From positions 50,668,714 through 50,732,713 of the forward strand of contig CM049320.1 of assembly GCA_026874595.1 (NCBI GenBank): 64,000 bases of DNA, in the 5' to 3' direction. A program made the translations under genes and the position numbers. A model generated the notes under the pieces. The model made no database searches, was not told the origin of the DNA, and worked only from the letters and a program-made list of their open reading frames with translations. Positions within the stretch are counted from its first letter, which is position 1, and each line of letters opens with the position of its first letter. Below are positions 38,230-49,756 of this stretch, piece by piece. Origin of the DNA: Sipunculus nudus (Eukaryota; Annelida; Sipuncula; Golfingiida; Sipunculidae).

Positions 38230-40096
38230 CACAGTTTTTAATCACATTTATACAGGAAATGATACACTTAATATACGGCCGATTCATATAATCATTAACA
38301 GAGAAAACGTGTTTGCTTTGACTGGGCTGCGTTATAGACATTTACTTCTTTGTTTTGACTAGGACAAGGTACAAGACGATCAGCGGTTTGTTTTGACTAG
38401 GACTGCGTTTGATGTTCCTTGCTAACACTGACGTTGAGCTATTTATACAGCTACACTTCACAAATGTACATAAGTGTACGTAACAAGAGATTTTCATCAA
38501 TATTCCCTCAAGATAACATAGGTTATGATTATTTCTTAATAAAAAATCACATGATATTCTGGCGAATAAATATGTTATCTTTGTGTTGAATTCTGTTAAC
38601 GATCATTTTAATTATCAACAGTTTGTATGTTTAACTTTTATGTTAGTTTTTAACGTTTTGATACTTAAAACTTATTAAATGCTTCTCTTAAATAAACACT
38701 GTAAAATTCGGACCCTTGACAGTCGAGGGGTAAATTTAAGTGCTATTTTAGTTCCTTTTATTCGTAATATATGCTTTAATTATTTATAATAATCAAGAAT
38801 TAAACCACAATCCAGGACATCAACTTGCTGCATAGACCTGGGGAATTTATGTAGCATTATAACGCTATACCGCCCATATTGTGCAATGTACATCTCGTTA
38901 CAAAACTCCCCGCTAATTCTGCAGCTCCGTGCCAGTTCACAGAGGTTTATTAAGTCCTCCGTTTTCGCATCTACCGTGTTAAATTCAGTTACATACGGAA
39001 GTTATTTGGTAATAAAGACTCATTTTTTGAAGCGCATAATGTAGTAAAAATGGGAGAATAATTTTAGCCTATAACACAAAGGCATTCGGGAAAAAAAATC
39101 ATTCTTATGATGTAATCGATAGTTGCCTTTGGTAATCGATCGCTTGAAAGTGGCAGCAAACCGACCGACTTTCGATAAAACTCGATGATCGGCCCACCAC
39201 TAATCATTACCTATATTAATGCTTTGTCAGTTTCAGTCTCAATGAGGAAAGAAATACAGTATAACCTCTTTTATTCGCCCATTGGATGGTCTTTGAAGAT
39301 GTATAACTGGTGTAATGCCAATGTACAAGTATTATGACTTGTCTGTATTCACAGTTGGACTATGATGGATTTGATGCCCTTAGTTTGAACCCTTCTATTA
39401 AAATAATTATAATTTTAATTTCAAAACCTATATTGAAAGAATTATTTGTCATGGACGTGTTATTAGTGTTGAGAAGAATTTATAACAAGGCCTACAGGCC
39501 TAATGCAAACCGGTGCAAAGTTAGGGAGTATGAATGGAATTTTCTTTTTAAAATTTAATCCTCTTATGTCCTGCATATCTACCTTTGTCATTAAGATTTC
39601 AGCAAAATGGACGTTTCGGACCTGCAAGTTTCAGACTAGGACATTTTAAAACTAGGATATGGGTAGTCGACAAGCGACTATGTGTATCTGCAAAAATCAG
39701 AGTGGGACGTGTGAAGTGAGGCATGGATTAAGTGGCAAGGGGAATAGAGTGAGGTGTGTTGCATATTAGCATGGGTTAGCGTAAACGTGAATGTAGGTGG
39801 CGCCACCTGTCATAAATTCGAGAAAGCTGTCAAGGATGTATAAACCTGCAAAATTTCAGGTGGATAAGTCAAACCACTGCCGAGATATGAGTGATATTAT
39901 CCCAAGGCAGATGAACAGATGGACGCTGTGCATAAATGGTTGCAGGTGGCGCCACCATTTTAAGTGTATATCATTAAGCTATCAAAAGGCTATATTTGTG
40001 CAAAATGTTAAGCCTGATCGGTTGCCGAGATATGTGGGTTTATGTGTGGAAACAAATAGACGATGGGCAGCGAGGAAAGGTCAGAGGTCAACCAAC

Positions 40097-43000
40097 AAGT
40101 GACCCATGGGTCATGACGCTCAGCTGACTGGAAAGAGATTCGCTAAAGGAAATTTTATCATCAGAATGGTAGTATATACCCATTCAACTGAAGCATCAAA
40201 CAGATTAACCAACAGGCCAAGATTTAGTCTGTATTTATATATCTCAAAAACAGAGAAAAAATGTGTAAACTTTAAAAACTAGAATACGGGTAGCCGACAA
40301 GTGACTACGTGTATCCGCCAAAATCAGAGTGGAACGGTTGAAATGAGGCATGGATTGAGTGGCAAGGGGAAATAGAGTAAGGTATGTTGCAAATTAGCAT
40401 GGATGTCTGCAGCCTAAATGTGTATGTAGGTTGTGCCACCTACCACAAATCCAGAAAGCTGTCCAAGTTGTATATATATGCAAAATTTTAGGCAGAAAAG
40501 TCAAACCAATACATGTATATGAGTGATTTTAGCCGACGGCAGACAAACAGACAGACGCTGTGCAAAAATGGTTGCAGGTGGCCCCTCCAGTTTTGTGTAT
40601 GATAAAGACCTATGTGAGATCTATACACATGGAAAATTTTGGCCCAATCGTTCAAACGTTCCCGAGATATGAGCTTGGATGTCTGCAGCATAAACTAGAA
40701 TGTAGGTGGCGCCACCTGTCATTAAATCAAGAAAGCTATCCAGGATGTATAATACTGCAAAATTTCAGGCAGATATGTCAAACCACTGCCGAGATATGAG
40801 TGACATTATCCCACAGCAGAAAACAGACAGACGCTGTGCAAAAATGGTTGCAGGTGGCGCCACCAGTTTTGCGTATGATAAAGAGCTATGTGATATCTAT
40901 ACACATGCAAAATTTTGCCCCAATCGGTCAAACGGTTCCTGAGATATGAGCTTGGATGTGATCAGCGTGAACGTGAATGTAGGTGGCGCCATCTGTCATA
41001 AAATCAAGAAAGCTATCCTGGATGTATATGCATGCCGAATTTCAGGTGAATTAGTCAATTCACTACAGAGATATGAGTGATTTTAACCCAAGGCAGATGA
41101 ACAGACGGACACTGTGCAAACATGGTTACAGGTGGCGCCACCATTTTTGTGTATGTTATAAAGCAATCCAAGGGCTACATTTGTATAAATTTTATTTCCT
41201 GATTGGTCAAATGGTTCCCGAGATATGAGGGTTTATGTGTGGATCAGACGCACAAATGGACGCTGGATAGAGGGGAAAGGTCAGAGGTCAACACAAATTG
41301 GTTAGGCACTAGTTCACATGTGACTAGATAATTAGTGTAAGTTTCGGAAAAATCGGTCCATTTTTCTCAGAGGAGCTCCCTGGAAACAAACGTGGCGGCG
41401 GCGGAGGAACCCGGTCAAAAACATAGTATCTGCAAAACTTCGTTTTGGAGGATACAAAAATACAGGTGGCTCCACCAGTCTGCAGAAACTAATAAAAAGA
41501 CTTAATGGTCAATATCCATGCAAAGAATCATGGTGATCTCTGCATTAGTTGTTCAGATACTTCAGCTTTTGTATCAAATTGTCCATTATTCTGAGGGATA
41601 CTTCAGAGTCCTATAGCTTGAAGGATAAGGGTAACAGAGACCTAATTTCAAGTTTCCACAGGCACTCTTCATGGGCCTCCTTGTATGACAAGAATGAAGT
41701 TTCTAGGTCCAGTTGTTGCAATTTGTACCCTGTTGACAGATAACCACATCTTTAAAGGTCTCAAAAAAAGAGAAAAAAAAAATTCGTAAAAATTTGAAAA
41801 AAATAGAGGTGGCGCACCCAGTCTGCAGAAACTGATGGAACAGCCCATGATCCATATGTAAGCCGAAAATCATGACCATCAGTGTTGTAGTTATTGAGAT
41901 ATTGAAGATTTTGTATGAAATTTTTGACTACTCTGGGGGGTACTTTGGGGCCCCATAGCTCTAGGGTTGGGTAACAAAGACCTAATTTCTGGTTTCCATG
42001 GAGACTTTTCATAGGTCTCTCAGTGTTTCGAGAATGAAGATTCTAGGTCCAGTTGTTACGATTTGTGCCACGCCAAGAGATGACAGCATCCTTAAAGGTC
42101 TCAAAAAAAGAGGAAAAAATCGTAAAAAAAAAAACCCGAACAAATACAGGTTGTGCCACCAGTCTGCAAGAACTGATGAAACACCTCTTGATCAATATGT
42201 ATGCCAAAAATCATGACCATCAGTGATGTAGTTATTGAGATATTGAAGTTTTTGTATGAAATTTTTGACTACTCTGGGGGGTACTTTGGGGCCCTATATC
42301 TCGATGGATATGGGAAACAAAGACCTAATTTCTGGTTTCCATGGAGACTTTTCATAGGTCTCTCAGTGTGTCAAGAATGAAGATTCTAGGTGCAGTCGTT
42401 ACGATTTATGCGACGTTAACAGATGACAGCATCCTTAAAGGTCTCAAAAATAGAAGAAATCGTAAAAAAATCAAACAATAAAGGTGGCGCCACCAGTCTG
42501 CAGGAACTGATGATACATCTCATGATCAATATGTATGCCGAATATTATGACCATCAGTGATGTAGTTATTGAGATATTGAAGCTTTTGTATGAAATTTTT
42601 GACTACTCTGGGGGGGGGGGGGGGGTACTTTGGGGCCCCATAGCTCGAAGGATATTGGTAACAGAGACCTTATTTCTGGTTTCCAAGGAGATTTTTCACG
42701 GACCTCTCAGTGTGGCAAGAATTAAGATTCTAGGTCCAGTCTTTACGATTTGTGCCTTGTTAACAGATGTTCACATTTTGAAAGGTCTCAAAAATAGAGA
42801 AAAAAATTCATAAAAAATCCAACGATTCAGGTGGCGCCACTATTCTGCAGGCAGTGATGACACATCTCATGATCAATAGTTATGCCACAAATCATGACCA
42901 TCAGTCAAGTAGTTAATGAGATATTGAAGTTTATGTATGAAATTTTTTACTTTTCTTGGGGGTACTTTGGGGCCCCATAGCTCAAAGAATATGGGTAACA

Positions 43001-46000
43001 GAGACCTAATTTCTGGTTTCCATGGAGACTTTCCATAGGTCTCTCAATGTGTCGAGAATGAAGATTCTAGGTCCAGTCGTTACGATTTGTGCCACGCTAA
43101 CAGATGACAGCATCCTTAAAGGTCTCAAAAATAGAGGAAGAAATCGTGAAAAATCGAACAATACAGGTGGCGCCACCAGTCTGCAGGAACTGATGAAACA
43201 TCTCATAATCAATATGTATGCCAAAAATCATGACCATCAGTGATGTAGTTATTGAGATATTGAAGTTTTTGTATGAAATTTTTGACTACTCTGGGGGGTA
43301 CTTTGGGGCCCCATAGCTCGAAGGATATGGTTAACAGAGACCTAATTTCTGGTTTCCAAGGATATTTTTCATGGACCTCTCAGTGTGTCAAGAATTAAGA
43401 TTCTAGGTCCAGTCTTTACGATTTGTGCCTTGTTGACAGATGTTCACATTTTGAAAGGTCTCAAAAATAGAGAAAAAAATTCGTAAAAAAATTGAACGAT
43501 ATAGGTGGCGCCACCAGTCTGCAGGAAGTGATGAAACATCTCATGATCAATATGTATGCCAAAAATCATGACCATCAGTCAAGTATTTAATGAGATATTG
43601 AAGTTTTTGCATGAAATTTTTGACTTTTCTGAGGGGTACTTTGGGGCCCCATAGCTGCAAGGATACGGGTAACAGAGACCTAATTTCTGGTTTCCATGGA
43701 GACTTTTCATAGGTCTCTCAGTGTGTCGAGAATGAAGATTCTAGGTCCAGTCGTTACGATTTGTGCCACGTTAACAGATGTTCACATTTTTAAAGGTATC
43801 AAAAATAGAGAAAAAAATTCGTTAAAAATCGAAAAATACAGGTGGCGCCACCAGTCCTCATGAAGTGATGGAACATCTCATGATCAATATGTATGCCAAA
43901 AATCATGACCATCAGTCAAGTAGTTAATGAGATATTGAAGTTTTTGTATGAAATTTTTTACTTTTCTGGGGGGTACTTTGGGGCCCCATAGCTGGAAGGA
44001 TATGGGAAACAGAGATCTAATTTCTGGTTTCCAAGGAGATTTTTCATTGACCTCTCAGAGTTACAAGTTACAAGATTCTAAGTCCAGCGGTTACGATTTG
44101 TGCCAGGTTAACGGACAGACGGACAGACGGACAGACGGACGGACAGACGGACGACGGACAAAGAGTGACTGCTATAGCTCAGCATGACTATAGTCAGCTG
44201 AGCTAAAAATGAGGGCGCAGCAGTTCACATGCGACCTTGCGATAAACCCGATTCCCTTTAAATGCAAATCAAGATTTTTCAAACAGTTGAAAGATATAGT
44301 TCCAATAATCTGGGAATTCTGCATCCAGACATTGTGTCTAGACGTCCAGACGCTGTGTCTAAACACATTGTCTAGACATCAGACAGAGCCAGGTCAGTTG
44401 TCATGGTGATGTCTGGACCCCACCTGCTTGTACTAAGCGACCTCTTGAATTTGCTGCTGAAACTGAGCGTGTTGTCAAATCTGTTTTCAATCACAGAAAG
44501 CCTTTTTCAATTGGCTACACTGCTTTTTAGCTCAGCTGACTGTAAGTCATCTGAGCTATAGCGATCATTCTGTGTCCGTCGTCCGTCTAGCTGTCCGTCC
44601 GTTAACCAATCACAAATCGTAACCGCTGGACTTAGAATCTTTTAACTTGACATTCTGAGAGGTCCATAAAAAATCTCCTTGGAAACCAGAAATTAGGTCT
44701 CTGTTACCCATATCCTTCGAGCTATGGGGCCCCAAAGTACCCCCCCCCCCCCCCAGAATAGTAAAAAAATTCATACAAAAACTTCAATATCTCATTTTTG
44801 GCATACATATTGATCATGAAATGTTCCATCAGTTCCTGCAGACGGGTGGCGCCAGCTGTATTTTTCCATTTTTTTTTATTTTTTTTCTCTAATTTTGAGA
44901 CCTTTAAAAATGTGAACATCTGTTAACAAGGCACAAATCGTAAAGACTGGACCTAGAATCTTCATTCTTGACACACTGAGAGACCTATGAATAGTCTCCA
45001 TGAAAACCAGTAATTAGGTCTCTGTTACCAATATCCTTGGAGCTACGGGGCCCCAAAGTACCCCCAAGAATAGTCAAAAATTTCATACAAAAACTTCAAT
45101 ATCTCATTAACTACAACACTGATGGTCATGATTTTTGGCATACATATTGATCAAGATGTGTTCCATCAGTATCTACAGACTGTTGGCGCCACCTGTATTT
45201 TTTTCAAATTTTTACAATTTTTTCTATTTTTGAGACCTTTAAGGATGTAGTTATCTGTCAACAGGGTACAAATCGTAACGACTGGACCTAGAATCTTCAT
45301 TCTTGACACACAGGGGGACCCATGAAAATTCTCCATGGAAACCTGAAATTAGGTCTCTGTTACCCATATCCTTTGAGCTTTGGCACTCCAAAGTACAGGG
45401 ATATTGATCATGGAGTGTTTCATCAGTTTCTGCAGACTGGTGGCACCACCTGTATTTGTTCGTTTTTTTTTTTTTTGTTTTTTTTTACGAATGTTTGTAT
45501 TCTCAGACAAAGTCGTGGATACTCTGTTTTCATACCGGTCCCTTCGCCGCCGCATATAAATCTTGTTGGCGCGATAACTCAAATAAAATTTCACGGATCT
45601 TTACCAAACTTGGTATATGTATAGATATGGGTGAGAGGACGACGCCTATTTAAAATGAGGTCATGACCTATACTAGGAGTGTCCTTGACCTTGAATAGGT
45701 CCAATTTTGGAGAAAATCACACAAAATTTTAAATATCTCAAGAAATCTTGCATGGATTGATCGCAAAATCAAGTTGATCGAAGATCATGGGTAGGGTTGT
45801 CATGTTCCAGAAACTGGTGGCGCCACCTATTATTCTTTATTTGTTTTCGTGCCTTTAAATACCCCAAAAATTGCCACTTGATAGTACTGTGAGCATTATA
45901 AGTCAAAAACTAATGGACATATTTCTTTTATATTATGCATTTACATAGATATGTGTTATTGGATGATGTTTATTTAAATTGGGGTCATTACCTTTCCTAT

Positions 46001-47709
46001 GAGAGTGGTCTTGACCTTGAATATTCCCAAATTTGGTGAAATTCACACAAAATCTTTAATATCTCAGTTAGGGATACATGGAATGATCCAAAAATCAAAC
46101 GGACCGAAGATCTTGGATAGCTTTGTCTTTTTGCAGAAGACAGGTGGCGCCACCTTGTGTCGCTTTCTTGTTAAAATGATGTTAACGTAATAACTTTGTA
46201 AGAATTTGTGGTACAGTCACCAAACCCACAGGTTTGATGCATCTTATCAACGGCTAGGTTAAGTTCGAACATGGATGACCTTGATACATTTTTTCAAGGT
46301 CACAGCAGTGATTATGCTAAAATAATATTAGGGCAATAACTCAAAAAGAATTTGTGGTACAGTCACCAAACCTACAGTTTAGATGCATCTTATCAAGGGC
46401 TACGGCAAGTTCGAATATGGATGACCTTGATGCATTTTTTAAGGTCACAGAGGCGATAACGCCGAAATGATTTTTATTTTAATATCTCACTGAGGGATGC
46501 ATGGATTGGTCCAAAAATCTAATTGACATAAGATCTTTGATAGCATTGTTTTCTGCAGAAGACAGGTGGCGCCACCTTTTGTTGTTTTCTTGCTAAAATG
46601 ATGTTTAAACAGAATAACTTTGTAAGAATTTGAGGTACAGTCATCAAACCCACAAGTTTGATGCATCTTATCAAAGGCTAGGTCAAATTTGAACATGGAT
46701 GACCTTGATACATTTTTTCAAGGTCACGGGAGCATTTATGTTAAAATGTTAATATGGCAATAACTCAAAAAAAAATTGTTGGTACAGTCACCAAACTTAC
46801 AGGTAAGATGCATCTTGTCAAGGGCTGGGGGGGGGGGGGGGGGGAGGTTAAATGTCTGGGGATACTATTTAGTTTTCTCCATTTTTGAGACCTTTAAAGA
46901 TATGAACATCTGTTAACATGGCACAAATCTTAACAACTGGACCTAGAATCTTCATTCTTGACACACAAGGAGACCCATGAATGGTCTCCATGGAAACCTG
47001 AAATTAGGTCTCTGTTACCCCTATCCTTTAAGCTGTATGGCTCAAAAATACCCCCAGAATAAAGAAAAATTTGATACAAAAACTGCAGTATCTCAATAAC
47101 TACAACACTGATTGTCATGATTTTTGGCACACATATCGATCATGAGGTGTTCCATCAGTTTCTGCAGACTGGTGGTGCCACCTATATTTATTCAGTTTTT
47201 TAAATTTTTTGCTCTATTTTTGAGACCTTGAAGGATGCTGTCATCTGTTAACATGGCACAAATTGTAACAAATGGACCTAGAATCTTCATTCTTGTCATG
47301 CAAGGAGGCCCATGAAAAGAGTCTGTGGAAACCTGAAATTAGGTCTCTGTTTCCCATATCCTTCAAGCTATAGGGCTCAGAAGTATCCCTCAGAATAGTG
47401 GACAATTGGATACAAAAGCTGAAGTATCTGAACAACTAATGCAGAGATCACCATGATTCTTTGCATGGATATTGACCATTTAGTGTTTTTATTAGTTTCT
47501 GCAGACTGGTGAAGCCACCTGTATTTTTTTTAAAGTTTACGCATTTTTTCTCTATTTTCAAGATATATAAATACAGACACAATCTTGGCCTGTTGGTTAA
47601 TCTGTTTGATGCTTCAGTTGAATGGGTCTATACTACCATTCAGATGATAAAATTTCCTTTTGAGAATCTCTCCCCAGTCAGCTGAGCGTCATGACCCATG
47701 GGTCATTTG
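40097..47709. mobile_element. 7.6-kb composite with inverted ends (copy 2)
   Basis: Duplicate of the composite at 25403-33005, with the same internal order and only scattered substitutions and tract-length changes. Confidence 0.75.
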
Positions 47710-47876
47710 TTTAAAGCTGCATTTACCCAATCTATTCTTATAAAACTGACAGAACCCTACCATAGAATAATTCTTGTAAAGTTTAAACCAATTAGCTTAA
47801 CAGTTTCATCATAAAACAAGTGTATAATCTAGAAGCATCTACAAATACATTTTCGCTTGTAAAAAACAAATCAATA

Positions 47877-48350
47877 TAGGTGGCGCAACCAATACCTCAA
47901 TTTCAGATATGACATATGTGACAAACATTGGTGTAAAATTTGCTGATGATAGCTCTAGCTGTTTTTGAGATTTTAATTTTAGTGTGCTTTTTTGGAATGA
48001 TGACTAAGTTCAACCACCTGTAACTCGGCCAAAAATCTCCAAACTGGAACCATTCAAACAAATTTGAGAAAGATGGTTCCAGGTATCATTTCTGCAAAAT
48101 ATTGGACAATTTGGCTGGACAGTTTTGGAGAAGAAGATTTTTAAAGCATTTTTAGCTTTTTCCCTATAAAAACTAAAAAAATGCAGTTAGAAATAATAAA
48201 CAAAATCTAATAGAATTTTTCAGATGACTGTTTATTTGCAAAAAAATTGGTGATGCTAGCTCCTGCCATTTTTGAGATAGCCATGGTTAACGTACAGACG
48301 ACGCACAATGCTGCACCATCGCATAAGCTTACAGGTTCGCTAAAAATAAC
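47877..48350 (+). repeat. family D repeat, intact, spanning the right breakpoint
   Basis: It matches 62,180-62,635 from 'ggtggcgcaaccaatacctc' to 'gcaccatcgcataagcttac' and 'aggttcgct'. Internal marks are 'ttttgagatttt', 'gccaaaaatctccaaactgg' and 'agctttttccctataaaa'. Confidence 0.8.
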
Positions 48351-49594
48351 AGTTTGATTTTTTAAACTTTTGGCAAACAAAATTTGGCGAACAAGAGGAA
48401 TGTGTTATCAAAAAAAGCTTTTGTGTAAGGTCGTTATCTCACTCATAAATGCCACTGCTGACAATCAGCTTTCCTCCCTCCAGATCTGGTCTATCTGGCC
48501 CAAAATTTATAGAGCACACAAATAATTGTTTTTAATACCCCTTAATATTGAAGGACCCCTGACTTCAGCCCAGTCAGTGTCTCGCCTTCCTAATTTCAAA
48601 TTTATTAATGTTCATCGATATATGCTCTCCAATATTGAAATATTTGCCAAATACAGTTGTCTGCATTGGGCACACAGAGTAACATCCAAATACAAAAAAA
48701 ATAACCTGAACAAATGTGTACCAGTATTTACTTTTAATAGATGAAAATACTGAATTATGTATATGTGTGGGTATGGCTGTGTGTGACTGATTCATCTTTG
48801 ATTCTGACAGTGAAAGCTTGAATTACATGCTTCATATTTTAAAACCACAAGCAGTCTTACCCATACATTTTTATCACCATGAACTAGCTTGTGAACTCCA
48901 AGTTTTAGTGTGTATACAAAATATGGGAGCAACAGCAGTTTTCACAAACTTTGAAAAAGAAACCTGTCTGGTTTCTATAAGGGCTTAGGAAATGACACAA
49001 AATTCTATCTGTGGCAATCTATCTGTGAAGAGAGTTTGCTGGCAAGGGAACCTGAATCGGTCAAGTGTAAGGCAGCATAATGCATTCCTGTGACCACGCC
49101 CTATACCCCAAATTATTATAGGATTCATAGAGCTTCACTGGACATGGTAAGAAAACTCTGTCAGGCTAGGAGAGGCAACATGTGAATTTATTCCTTGAAC
49201 TATGGTAAGAATAAAGTCTCTTTCAGGATAACCCCATGTCCTACTCGGTGCTTTGCACTGTGTATTTAAGTTTGGACTATCCTTCAAATAAAAACTCCAC
49301 AAGCTAAAAGCTACTATCTCTCAGTATTGTGTACCGTCTTATGCACAGTAATCAGGAGATCTTCATCTCAATAGCTCCACAGACAGGTACTTAGCCCAGC
49401 ATACTTTATCCAATGCGAATATGTAAGCCACAATTACAATGAAATTCATTAATATTGCATTGTGTAGCTTTTCCTGGATACCACATGGCCATAGCACATA
49501 ATGTTTGGCTTTTTGTATTTCCCACACAGCATGCCTGAGTTATGCGAAAATATAGTAATTAATACATCATATTATCAACAATTCAACCATATTG
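48351..49594. other. 3' flank of GTF2H2; no recognised gene
   Basis: I see no conserved coding or RNA. It may include the GTF2H2 3' UTR (minus strand) near 49,595 and below. Short frames at 48526-48795 on both strands have no recognisable motif. Confidence 0.5.
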
Positions 49595-49612
49595 TTTATT
49601 TCACTCTTTTCA

Positions 49613-49756
49613 TCATGATATCCCCATGGACTGTCCTTGTGTTGAGTCCTGTGTAGCTCTGTTACTTGCACAACCAGGACAGGAATGAAGGGTTTCATGG
49701 ATAAACACATCACAGTCAACACAGAAAACTTCATCACAGTGGGTACACTGGTACAT
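49613..49756 (-). CDS. GTF2H2: GTF2H2 terminal coding exon (C4C4 RING) with stop
   Basis: Acceptor TTTTTGACAG|ATGTAC opens the last coding exon: [18 protein letters not shown], then [11 protein letters not shown] and a short tail ending at the TGA at 49613-49615. It supplies CTHC, CVDC and CPGC, completing the eight zinc ligands. An AATAAA on the minus strand at 49600-49595 is only 13 bases past the stop, so the true polyadenylation site is uncertain. The first part of this exon and its acceptor are repeated in tandem upstream. Confidence 0.95.
   Translation of the reverse strand: MYQCTHCDEVFCVDCDVFIHETLHSCPGCASNRATQDSTQGQSMGIS

Larger units (their letters stand above)
33407..48110 (+). repeat. 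direct tandem duplication, copy 2 (14,704 bp)
   Basis: It is collinear with copy 1. The main differences are a (TA)n of about 52 bp with an adjacent 'cctgcaataatata' at 33549-33616, and longer G/C tracts at 37322, 42610, 44741 and 46827. It holds the same set of repeats. It could be a true recent duplication or two haplotypes placed in series by the assembler. Confidence 0.97.
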
